8,691 bases of DNA from Nitrosopumilaceae archaeon (GCA_007571225.1 RKRU01000083.1:1-8691); one strand, 5' to 3'; counted from the first letter of the stretch, positions 1 through 5,918 are shown. Made by a program: numbers and translations. The notes: generated from the letters alone by a model not told the origin.

Positions 1-49
1 ACCTAAATCTTGTGGTGGAATGCCTACAGTCTGTGTTCCATATGCCTAG

Positions 50-106
50 ATGACTGATTGCAGGTACAAATTCGGCAGATTGTTTACGGTTGACATAAAC
101 GGCTAC
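50..106 (+). repeat. 57-nt dispersed intergenic element, copy A
   Basis: This is one of three ungapped related copies in the window; the others are 2936-2880 on the minus strand and 5853-5909 on the plus strand. It matches the 5853 copy at 41 of 57 positions and the minus-strand copy at 36 of 57, by hand count. Read from its ATG it encodes MTDCRYKFGRLFTVDINGY, immediately after an in-frame TAG, and the frame then runs on as unlikely antisense of the E1 gene. Positions 82-86 (GTTTA) and 96-100 (TAAAC) can pair around a 9-nt loop. No SD sequence or TATA-like box is visible before the ATG, so translation is unproven. It lies just beyond the 3' end of the convergent E1 gene. Confidence 0.75.
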
Positions 107-151
107 CCATGCCAACGAGGCATCTGCTGTGCAGAAAGGCACGCAGGCGGT

Positions 152-1504
152 TCATGCACTGTACGTGCATCCGAGCAGTTTGTTGTACAGTTCTACGGCA
201 CCGGCCTCGTCTTTTGGCCCCACGACCACGGCCGATCCCCTACTCATCACGCTCACGGAGAGATCGTTTGTCCGCATGGACAGTCCGAGTTCACCTAGGT
301 TCTCCACTAGAAAACCCTCATTTCGCGCAACGGCGGTTATGGTATCTGCGTCTATCTCGAGTGCTACAGGTGGCGTTATGGCAAAGGTGCGCTTGCCCCT
401 GTTCCTGCCACAGAGTTCTTCTAGCACCAGCCTGTCGCGCGCAGTAGCGTCGCTGTTCCTGCCACCGCTGCCACACACGGGACATTCCTGTACGCGAAAT
501 ATCCTCGTGGTGTTAAACGCCATCCCTTCCAGATCTATGTGCAGTATCTTCTCTGACAGGGGGGGCTTCCTTCCCATTATCACCTTGACTGCCTCTGCAA
601 CCTCTATTCCGCCCACGACGGAAAGTATGGACGGATGGACCCCCTCTATACTGCATGTGGGCATCGAATCCTCGTCTAGTCCGGGAAATATGCAAAAGTA
701 GCATGCGCTGGTGCCCGGCATTACGGTAAACACCTGGCCGGTCACACCTACTGCCGCACCCGTAACGAACGGGATCCCGGCCTCTATGCAGGCTTTGTTC
801 AGGGCATACCTAGCATTGACACTGTCTAGTGCATCTACTACCACGTCGCATCCTGCAATAGCCTCTGGTGCATTTATCTCGTTTATCGACATGGCAAGCG
901 GCTCTATCCTGCACTCCCTGCTGAGCCTCTGCAGCTTTCGCGCGGCAACCTCTACTTTCACCTGTCCCACATCCCCCTCATCGAAGATGGTCTGCCTGTG
1001 CAGGTTGGTAAGCTCTATGACATCGCGGTCGATAAGCCTCAGTGATCCCACCCCCATGGAGACGAGCCTAGTCGCAATTGGATTGCCAAGGCCGCCTGAT
1101 CCCACCACGCACACCTTGGCCTGCTTTAGCTTCAACTGTCCATTGTATCCTATCTCTTCGAGCATCACCTGTCTTGAGAACCGGTCGAGCTCCCTTGATG
1201 TAAGTTCGGCCCCCGCAGTGGATCCGCCTGCAACGGCAGGCAGTATGTATATCTCGTCCCCGTCGTTTAGCTCCATTGCAGCACCTCCTGCAAACTTGGA
1301 GTTCTTTCCGTTTACGTACACGTTGATGAGCTGCCTTGGGGTTTTGCCGTCCGGCTCTAGTACGCGCCTAGCAAAATCGGGTCCGCGCAAAGCAGCTGCC
1401 TGCTCAAATGCATCGGCAAGCGAGGTGACGTCCATCTGCAGCTTCTCCTCCCCGCCACCTCCGGGATTGAGAACGGAGGGAACCACAAACGTTATGGATG
1501 CCAT
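152..1504 (-). CDS. CysO/MoaD-like sulfur-carrier domain fused to ThiF/MoeB-type adenylyltransferase
   Basis: A 450-residue cytoplasmic E1-like enzyme expected to adenylate the C-terminal glycine of a ubiquitin-like sulfur carrier. Residues 1-94 form a beta-grasp domain (INVYVNGK at 60-67, DGDEIYILPAVAGG at 81-94) that ends in the Gly-Gly typical of CysO and MoaD. The E1 domain starts near 100: nucleotide loop GSGGLGNP at 135-142, LIDRDVIELTNLHRQ at 157-171, zinc cysteine pairs C268/C271 and C341/C344, and C284 in the TCSxxGV context that corresponds to the ThiF active-site cysteine. Residues about 350-450 form a further conserved-looking domain that is not a recognisable rhodanese. The ATG overlaps the thrC stop as TGATG, with GAGGT (1518-1514) as SD nine bases before the start. 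Because the Gly-Gly is internal, the carrier would need cleavage before it could be charged. The exact pathway (cysteine, homocysteine, thiamin, molybdopterin or tRNA thiolation) cannot be fixed from sequence. Confidence 0.9.
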   Translation of the reverse strand: MASITFVVPSVLNPGGGGEEKLQMDVTSLADAFEQAAALRGPDFARRVLEPDGKTPRQLINVYVNGKNSKFAGGAAMELNDGDEIYILPAVAGGSTAGAELTSRELDRFSRQVMLEEIGYNGQLKLKQAKVCVVGSGGLGNPIATRLVSMGVGSLRLIDRDVIELTNLHRQTIFDEGDVGQVKVEVAARKLQRLSRECRIEPLAMSINEINAPEAIAGCDVVVDALDSVNARYALNKACIEAGIPFVTGAAVGVTGQVFTVMPGTSACYFCIFPGLDEDSMPTCSIEGVHPSILSVVGGIEVAEAVKVIMGRKPPLSEKILHIDLEGMAFNTTRIFRVQECPVCGSGGRNSDATARDRLVLEELCGRNRGKRTFAITPPVALEIDADTITAVARNEGFLVENLGELGLSMRTNDLSVSVMSRGSAVVVGPKDEAGAVELYNKLLGCTYSA

Positions 1505-2748
1505 CAGCTTGCAACCTCTGCCAGTATGGCACGCGCGTCGGCTTCTACGGTCTCAGGCTTTTTGAGTACGCGCATAATGGCCTCAGTTGCCTTTAGTCCG
1601 TTTCCAGTAACATAACAGACCACAGTATCGCCTGCATCCACCCTTCCGTCTTCTATCATCTTCTGCAACGTGGCAATCGAGACCCCGCCTGCAGGTTCTG
1701 TAAATATCCCCTCGGTCCTTGCAAGCAGCAGTATGGCATCTAGTATCTCCTCGTCGCTGGTCTCCTCTGCGGTTCCACCATACTGTCTGAGGCGCCTCAG
1801 AACATACCTACCGTCGCCGGGATCCCCGATTGCAAGACTCTTTGCCACGGTATCTGGAATCTCGACTGGTGTCACGATCTGCGATCCCTGCTTGAACGCA
1901 CTCACCACGGGAGCACACCCGTGGGGCTGTGCCGCACTAACCTTCATCTGCGAGACATCGCCTAGGAGCGATGCTGACTGCAGCTCCTCAAACCCCTTGC
2001 ATATTGCATTGAGCATCGCGCCGCTGCCTACTGGTACCACCAAGTGATCTGGTACGTTCCAGCCCAGTTGCTCGGCCACTTCAAATGCGAGGGTCTTTGA
2101 TCCCTCCACATAATATGATCTCATGTTAATATTGACCACCCCGATGTTCTGCCTGTCCCCTGCTAAGGCCGCCATCCTGTTTGCATCGTCATATGTCCCG
2201 TTTACAGCGATATAGTTTGCACCGTACGACAGCGCCTGTGCTATCTTGGCCATCTCTATGTTGCTTGGTGCAAAGACGTGACACGACATCCCCCCCTTTG
2301 CAGCGTGGGCAGCAGTGGCAGATGCCAAGTTACCTGTGGAGGCGCAGCCCACTTTGGACATGCCGAACTCCCTTGCCTTTGATACGGCAACCCCTGCCGG
2401 CCTGTCCTTGAACGAGAATGTCGGGTTCACCGAGTCGTTCTTTATGTACAGGTTCTTCAGGCCGAGCTCCTCCCCGAGTCTCTCTGCCCTGTGGAGTGGG
2501 GTCATACCCGCACCTATGCTTATGATGTTTGTCGCATCTGCGATCGGCAGTAGTTCTCTGTACCTCCAGTATGTCTGTGCCCGTCCCTCAAACAGCGAGG
2601 GTTCTAGTCTGGGCAGATCGTCATACCTGACATCTAGCGGCCCAAAGCACTCCTCGCACACATACCGGAACTCGGTGCCGTATACACGCTTGCACTCGCG
2701 GCACTCTAGACTAATCCTAGACAATATGTTGTGGCCAGTACAAGACAT
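1504..2748 (-). CDS. thrC: Threonine synthase, zinc-ribbon archaeal type
   Basis: A 414-residue fold-type II PLP enzyme that converts O-phosphohomoserine to threonine and phosphate, the last step of threonine synthesis. An N-terminal zinc ribbon is visible (C16, C19, C31, C34). The PLP lysine is K114 in NPTFSFKDRP (108-117). Asn-loop STGN is at 137-140, PVGSGAM at 239-245 and the TGNGLK phosphate-side motif at 381-386. Length is normal for the archaeal family. The start at 2748 keeps the whole zinc ribbon, and an upstream ATG at 2757 is closed at once by TAA in its frame. There is no SD, but a TATA-like box lies about 27 nt upstream, so the mRNA is probably leaderless. It is the first gene of an operon with the sulfur-carrier/E1 fusion. 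The coupling raises the question of whether this enzyme, or a relative, uses a protein thiocarboxylate as sulfur donor; threonine synthase remains the safest call. Confidence 0.93.
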   Translation of the reverse strand: MSCTGHNILSRISLECRECKRVYGTEFRYVCEECFGPLDVRYDDLPRLEPSLFEGRAQTYWRYRELLPIADATNIISIGAGMTPLHRAERLGEELGLKNLYIKNDSVNPTFSFKDRPAGVAVSKAREFGMSKVGCASTGNLASATAAHAAKGGMSCHVFAPSNIEMAKIAQALSYGANYIAVNGTYDDANRMAALAGDRQNIGVVNINMRSYYVEGSKTLAFEVAEQLGWNVPDHLVVPVGSGAMLNAICKGFEELQSASLLGDVSQMKVSAAQPHGCAPVVSAFKQGSQIVTPVEIPDTVAKSLAIGDPGDGRYVLRRLRQYGGTAEETSDEEILDAILLLARTEGIFTEPAGGVSIATLQKMIEDGRVDAGDTVVCYVTGNGLKATEAIMRVLKKPETVEADARAILAEVAS

Positions 2749-2771
2749 ACTTAAAACATCCTAATATCGTG

Positions 2772-2778
2772 TTAAGTA
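2772..2778 (-). promoter_or_regulatory. TATA-like box of the thrC operon
   Basis: Reading the minus strand, TACTTAA with AA before it is centred about 27 nt upstream of the thrC ATG. The lack of any SD in the intervening sequence fits leaderless transcription starting at or next to the ATG. Confidence 0.5.
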
Positions 2779-2879
2779 TTACTATATTGCAGGACTGGCC
2801 GCAACAGCGTATGAATCTACTGGCTTGTCGCTGTAATTTAAGTGGGACGATACAGGTAGCACAAGAGGCTGTCTTATCC

Positions 2880-2936
2880 CGTACTGTTCAGGTTCGGCGT
2901 GAATAACTTGCGGAATTTGTGCATAAAGTCAGTCAT
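2880..2936 (-). repeat. 57-nt dispersed intergenic element, copy C
   Basis: This copy matches the 5853 copy at 41 of 57 positions with no gap. From its ATG (2936-2934) it encodes a 20-residue ORF, MTDFMHKFRKLFTPNLNSTG, closed by TAA at 2876-2874; an in-frame ATG three codons upstream is also possible. The arms TTCA (2903-2900) and TGAA (2890-2887) pair around a 9-nt loop. Relative to the other copies, the third pair has changed from T-A to C-G on both sides, a compensatory change. It lies in the same orientation as thrC, about 130 nt upstream of its start. No SD or TATA-like box is seen before the ATG. Confidence 0.75.
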
Positions 2937-3103
2937 TTGCAGCATGTAGATAGATGTCGGGTGCTTGTAAAGAGGATCCTCTTACTAGGCAGCGTATAAC
3001 TGCATTGTCTGGCACAAAAATAGCTGTAAACAGGGCCTCCAGCAGTGCTGTGTGGGTTTTTTCAGTTGTGTCCAAGTTCATGGTAGTTGTCACATATACA
3101 CAA

Positions 3104-3184
3104 GGGACAGGTGAGATCATGCTTTTGTAGTATGCCGGGCAGGTAAAGTCATGGATTTTTTGTATGGTACGGGCAGGTGAAGCC
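3104..3184 (+). repeat. Degenerate tandem repeat, about 33-34 bp, 2.4 copies
   Basis: Units begin at 3104 (GGGACAGGTGAGATCATG), 3137 (GGGCAGGTAAAGTCATGG) and 3171 (GGGCAGGTGAAGCC, partial). The second half of units one and two is also alike (CTTTTGTAGTATG against TTTTTTGTATGG). The last partial unit supplies the GGTGA that could serve as SD for the small ORF at 3189. Confidence 0.55.
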
Positions 3185-3188
3185 AACA

Positions 3189-3332
3189 ATGAATGGTCTT
3201 ATGATGTTGCGAGAGGCAGATATGTTGATAACTGATACCCTAGAGTTCAGGATGCAACAGGTTGTAAGGAAGAGACCCGTTTCAATCAGAGTCACCGATA
3301 AGAAGAGAACCACCGGAGAGGACTTGGATTGA
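3189..3332 (+). CDS. Possible 47-residue small protein upstream of and overlapping corA
   Basis: This small ORF runs from ATG 3189 to TGA 3330-3332. It starts MNGLMMLREADMLITDTLEF and ends in a basic, hydrophilic tail (RKRPVSIRVTDKKRTTGEDL, then a final D). GGTGA at 3176-3180 lies eight bases before the ATG, good SD spacing for archaea. Its stop overlaps the TTG start of corA as TTGA, an arrangement typical of translational coupling. CorA's own SD (GGAGAGG, 3315-3321) lies inside this ORF, which fits corA being a downstream cistron. I recognise no family, and a 47-codon frame can arise by chance, so this is a supported candidate only. It could instead be a leader ORF that tunes corA translation. 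Confidence 0.4.
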   Translation: MNGLMMLREADMLITDTLEFRMQQVVRKRPVSIRVTDKKRTTGEDLD

Positions 3333-4975
3333 ACCGCGCGGTAGGCCTTGTTCTCAACAGACTCATTTATGGTCTTGCCTTTGTTTTTCTATACCAGATG
3401 GTCGTTGTGGCTACAACGTCACTGCTGTCCATACCGCTTACGGGGAACCTCCAGGATCTTTTGACCGGGGTTAGGAATATCGGAGTTGAACAGGGGTACC
3501 TGCTGGTCTCTTGGTGGATTGCCTCTACCATAATCATAACCATCATCTCCATACTCATTGTACGATACAAGAGACACCTATCCCCGTACAAGGACGAGGC
3601 GGACATCGACATCCCGCCAAGGATCACCCCCGTTACCGCAATAATTATTGGCGCCATAATCTCGTTTCTGTTCTTCCTGCTTGATCTGGCCATAGGCTCC
3701 GTTGTGGAGATTGGAACTACTACTGACGTACAGGCAATCTATATTGCCGCAGTACATGGAGACTTTGTTCCCCTTTTAGTAGGTGCACTGTTTTCCATCA
3801 TAGCCGGTTTCATAATTGTTGCAGTTGTAGGCAAGACATCCAAAGTCAAGGACATTGCAGGGGATGTTGACATTAAAAACCTTGCAAAGATTACATCAAT
3901 AATTTCAAAGAGGAACAATAATGACGTAACCACCCTCTCTGACACGGCAGGGCTTCAACCTGGTACGTTGATTCACGTGGGGGAACAGCATGTTGAAGAG
4001 ATACGGATCCATCTGATTGAATACAACAACAAGCACTTTGCAGGGAGGGATATCAAGGCAGTCGAGGACTGCCTGAACACTCATGACAACGAATTCGTTT
4101 CATGGACGAGCATTACCGGACTCCATGACGGTGGGGTAATCAAAAAGATCGGAGACTATTATAACCTTCATGTTCTTACGCAGGCAGATATCATGAACAC
4201 ACACCTCCGTCCAAAACTGGACATACAGAACGAAACCATCTTCTTGATTCTAAAACTGCCCCGTATCACCGAGGATGGCAAGCTGTTCATGGAGCATATA
4301 AGCCTGGTTTTTGGGAGGAACTTTGTACTGTCCTTTCAAGAGACGAACAACGATATCTTTGATCCCATACGAAGCAGGCTTGAGGAATCCATGGATAGGA
4401 TGCGTTTGAAGGGACCCGACTACCTAGTATATGCACTAATTGATGCGGTTGTAGACCATTTTTACGTGATAATGGAGCATGTCGGCACCCAATCTGAGAT
4501 CCTTGAGGAGGAATTGATGTCAAATCCTACCTCTCATACGTTGAGTGTTATACACACCATGAAAAGGGAGATGATTGCCCTGAGAAAATCAATCTGGCCA
4601 CTGCGCGAAGTGATCGACGGACTGGAGAGGACAGATGCTACATTGATACATGATGAAACCAAGCGGTATCTACGTGACGTCTATGGCCATACTGTACAGG
4701 TCATGGATAATATTGAGGGCTTGAGGGACATGATCGGTAGCATGCTAGACACGTACATGTCCAGCGTAAGCAACAAGATGAACGAGGCAATGAAGACACT
4801 GACAATAATTGCCAGCATCTTCATTCCAATTACGTTCATAACGGGAATCTATGGGACAAACTTCTCGTATATTCCAGGGTTGGAATGGGAGGGAAGCTAC
4901 TTTGTTATGCTCCTTGCAATGACGATCATAACCGTGTTAATGCTGGTTTGGTTTAAGAAGAAAAAGTGGTTATAG
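3329..4975 (+). CDS. corA: CorA-family divalent-cation transporter with extra N-terminal membrane domain and GTN signature
   Basis: A 548-residue inner-membrane CorA-type channel/transporter, much longer than the usual roughly 320-350. Residues about 200-548 align by eye along their length with Thermotoga CorA, including PGTLIHVG, RPK at 294-296 after D287, KSIWPLREV at 420-428, and the C-terminal FKKKKWL. The two pore helices are about 489-508 and 522-541. Before this lie four predicted membrane helices (about 11-33, 57-79, 101-125, 146-167) not found in ordinary CorA. The signature normally YGMNF is YGTNF at 508-512 (codon ACA at 4856-4858), two base changes from ATG. The start is TTG at 3329: the frame is closed by TAA at 3299-3301, GGAGAGG (3315-3321) is a good SD, and the next Met (24) would cut into the first helix. 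Ion selectivity (Mg, Co, Zn or other) cannot be assigned. Confidence 0.93.
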   Translation: MNRAVGLVLNRLIYGLAFVFLYQMVVVATTSLLSIPLTGNLQDLLTGVRNIGVEQGYLLVSWWIASTIIITIISILIVRYKRHLSPYKDEADIDIPPRITPVTAIIIGAIISFLFFLLDLAIGSVVEIGTTTDVQAIYIAAVHGDFVPLLVGALFSIIAGFIIVAVVGKTSKVKDIAGDVDIKNLAKITSIISKRNNNDVTTLSDTAGLQPGTLIHVGEQHVEEIRIHLIEYNNKHFAGRDIKAVEDCLNTHDNEFVSWTSITGLHDGGVIKKIGDYYNLHVLTQADIMNTHLRPKLDIQNETIFLILKLPRITEDGKLFMEHISLVFGRNFVLSFQETNNDIFDPIRSRLEESMDRMRLKGPDYLVYALIDAVVDHFYVIMEHVGTQSEILEEELMSNPTSHTLSVIHTMKREMIALRKSIWPLREVIDGLERTDATLIHDETKRYLRDVYGHTVQVMDNIEGLRDMIGSMLDTYMSSVSNKMNEAMKTLTIIASIFIPITFITGIYGTNFSYIPGLEWEGSYFVMLLAMTIITVLMLVWFKKKKWL

Positions 4976-4980
4976 GAGTT

Positions 4981-5340
4981 ATGGGCCGTCTCAAACGAGA
5001 ATACGGGATTCTGGAGGGTACAGCCAACGACAGAACTGCACACTTGCGACAACCTTGCGGGGATATGCATCCTGTTGTGGTACTTGGTATAACTGGCAGG
5101 TGTGTTGCAGTCCTGGGCATTGCCGTATGTGCAACTCTGACTGGAATCATGATGATCTACATTTACAGAAGAGTTGGGAAAGATAAGACATCCAGATCGC
5201 AATACGGCGTGCCCGCGCTGCTAGGAAGAGATTGCCTATATTGTGGGGGACTGAACAAGCAGGCCGCGTCGCGGCACAGTCTTACTAGCTACCGAGCATC
5301 CTTCCTGCAGGATTCTCCCTGCGTGGCACCCATGATATGA
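4981..5340 (+). CDS. Doubtful small membrane-protein ORF
   Basis: This 119-codon frame starts just after the corA stop (GGAG at 4975-4978 is only two bases from the ATG; a GTG at 4966 overlapping corA is an alternative). Residues about 35-70 (PVVVLGITGRC to GIMMIYIYRR) contain a strongly hydrophobic stretch followed by basic residues, as in a single-pass protein with a cytoplasmic tail. The last 18 codons plus stop overlap the 3' end of RNase HI on the other strand, and the C-terminal third is cysteine-rich and unlike known families. It may be real only up to a membrane segment, or not coding at all. Without it, 4976-5284 would hold nothing recognisable. Confidence 0.3.
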   Translation: MGRLKREYGILEGTANDRTAHLRQPCGDMHPVVVLGITGRCVAVLGIAVCATLTGIMMIYIYRRVGKDKTSRSQYGVPALLGRDCLYCGGLNKQAASRHSLTSYRASFLQDSPCVAPMI

Positions 5341-5644
5341 CAAGCCTAGAGCCGAGTTTTGCCATCAGCACCCATGCTTGTCTGGCTAGTACGCGCAGCT
5401 GTTCGTTGTTTATTGCATATTCGTGGTTCAGCTGCTTGACTGTATTCATCGAGTCGCTGTGTATGACTATGTCGTCTGCTGCATCTAGTGATGTGACGTA
5501 CTCTAGGGCCGATATGATGGCTCTGTACTCGGCTTGGTTGTTGGTGATCCCGGAGCATTTCTGGTAGTGTGTAATACCTGTCTCTTTTACATACCACCCG
5601 TAACTTCCCTTTGGACTACCAGAGCCGTCCGTGTAGATGTTCAT
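5285..5644 (-). CDS. rnhA: Ribonuclease HI, short archaeal/bacterial type
   Basis: A 119-residue cytoplasmic nuclease predicted to cleave RNA in RNA-DNA hybrids (primer and R-loop removal). The fold's hallmarks are clear: D6 in YTDGS, E39 in NNQAEYRAI, D64 in HSDS and the late WVPRREN segment at 105-111. These give three of the four metal-binding acidic residues. The fourth, usually Asp in N-x-A-D-x-L, is Gly114 (NPAGRML), and the protein ends five residues later. It is shorter than E. coli RNase HI and lacks the basic protrusion, as in many archaeal and Bacillus-like relatives. Start ATG 5644 is directly followed by the first beta strand, with no SD and a TATA-like box about 27 nt upstream. 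It is transcribed alone and convergently to corA. Activity is probable, but the missing fourth ligand leaves doubt. Confidence 0.9.
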   Translation of the reverse strand: MNIYTDGSGSPKGSYGWYVKETGITHYQKCSGITNNQAEYRAIISALEYVTSLDAADDIVIHSDSMNTVKQLNHEYAINNEQLRVLARQAWVLMAKLGSRLVISWVPRRENPAGRMLGS

Positions 5645-5668
5645 GCACTGCTAGACGGCAGCCGGTGC

Positions 5669-5674
5669 TAATAA
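5669..5674 (-). promoter_or_regulatory. TATA-like box of rnhA
   Basis: On the minus strand TTATTA (context TGTTATTAG) is centred about 27 nt before the rnhA ATG, with no SD between, consistent with a leaderless transcript. Confidence 0.45.
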
Positions 5675-5733
5675 CATATGTGGGCTCTGGACACAGCCCG
5701 TATGCATGCTAGCGGGCCGGATGCCATTTTGTT

Positions 5734-5821
5734 CATGCACCATGTATGATGCACCTATACACGCATGCACCATGTATGATGCACCTATACACGCATGCAC
5801 CATGTATGATGCACATACACG
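5734..5821 (+). repeat. 30-bp tandem repeat, three copies, each holding an imperfect palindrome
   Basis: The first two copies (5734-5763 and 5764-5793) are identical; each begins CATGCACCATGTATGATGCA. The third (5794-5821) lacks two bases near its end. Each unit contains the near-palindrome TGCACCAT-GT-ATGATGCA, whose arms pair at all but one position. There are no spacers, so it is not a CRISPR array. The unit is a multiple of three and reads as a repeated TMYDAPIHAC in one frame, part of a 76-codon ORF (5706-5936) that I do not trust. The array sits between divergent rnhA and the MDR gene, about 120 nt before the latter's promoter. Confidence 0.95.
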
Positions 5822-5825
5822 TATG

Positions 5826-5909
5826 GTAACTGTTTACGTCTCCCACGCCGAAATGATCTATTCTAGGCACAAATTTAGCAAATTATTTACGCTGAACGTA
5901 AACAGTTAC
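5826..5909. repeat. 14-bp perfect inverted repeat flanking a 56-bp spacer
   Basis: GTAACTGTTTACGT at 5826-5839 is the exact reverse complement of ACGTAAACAGTTAC at 5896-5909. The right arm is the end of copy B of the dispersed element and directly abuts the TATA-like box of the MDR gene (5911-5918). This could be a pair of operator half-sites for a repressor or activator, the stem of an extruded or transcribed hairpin, or the terminal repeats of an 84-bp non-autonomous element. No target-site duplication is obvious at the ends. Confidence 0.85.
5853..5909 (+). repeat. 57-nt dispersed intergenic element, copy B
   Basis: Third copy of the element, 72% identical to each of the other two by hand count. 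From ATG 5853 it encodes MIYSRHKFSKLFTLNVNSY, and the frame continues eight codons to TGA at 5934-5936. Arms TTTA (5886-5889) and TAAA (5899-5902) pair around the 9-nt loop, extended by CG on each side in this copy. It lies entirely upstream of the TATA-like box of the MDR gene, so as DNA it could act as an upstream regulatory site. Confidence 0.75.
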
Positions 5910-5910
5910 T

Positions 5911-5918
5911 ATAATTAT
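5911..5918 (+). promoter_or_regulatory. TATA-like box of the MDR-lyase operon
   Basis: ATAATTAT (context ACTATAATTATAG) is centred about 25-26 nt upstream of ATG 5940. No SD is well placed before that ATG (GGTGG at 5920-5924 is 15 bases away), so a leaderless transcript is likely. The inverted repeat ends one base upstream of the box. Confidence 0.6.

Larger units (their letters stand above)
2749..3188. other. Intergenic region between divergent thrC and corA transcription units
   Basis: This stretch has no gene I can support. It holds the thrC promoter, copy C of the dispersed element, and a degenerate repeat near its right end. T-runs at 3056-3061 and 3156-3161 (plus strand) could act as weak archaeal termination signals, but no gene ends just before them. 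A minus-strand 86-codon ORF (3189-2929) spans the right part; it lacks convincing start signals and homology and is listed as rejected. CACATATACAC at 3091-3101 is a candidate TATA box for plus-strand transcription into corA. Confidence 0.6.

Noticed and set aside
152..1565. Long plus-strand ORFs (129-701 and 711-1565) opposite the E1 fusion
   Set aside because: They are antisense shadows of a strongly supported gene with clear motifs on the minus strand, and their translations are Ser/Thr/Pro-rich with no recognisable motif.
2929..3189. Minus-strand 86-codon ORF in the thrC-corA intergenic region, ending at the start of element copy C
   Set aside because: It has no recognisable family and no well-placed start signals, and its first third is translated from the degenerate 34-bp repeat. 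The TATATG near its internal Met is too close for a leaderless start.
5682..5699. Hairpin GGGCT-8 nt-AGCCC upstream of rnhA
   Set aside because: A 5-bp stem is too short to claim as a terminator or operator and has no T-run beside it.
5734..5821. Possible CRISPR array
   Set aside because: The 30-bp units are directly contiguous with no variable spacers, and no cas genes are in the window.
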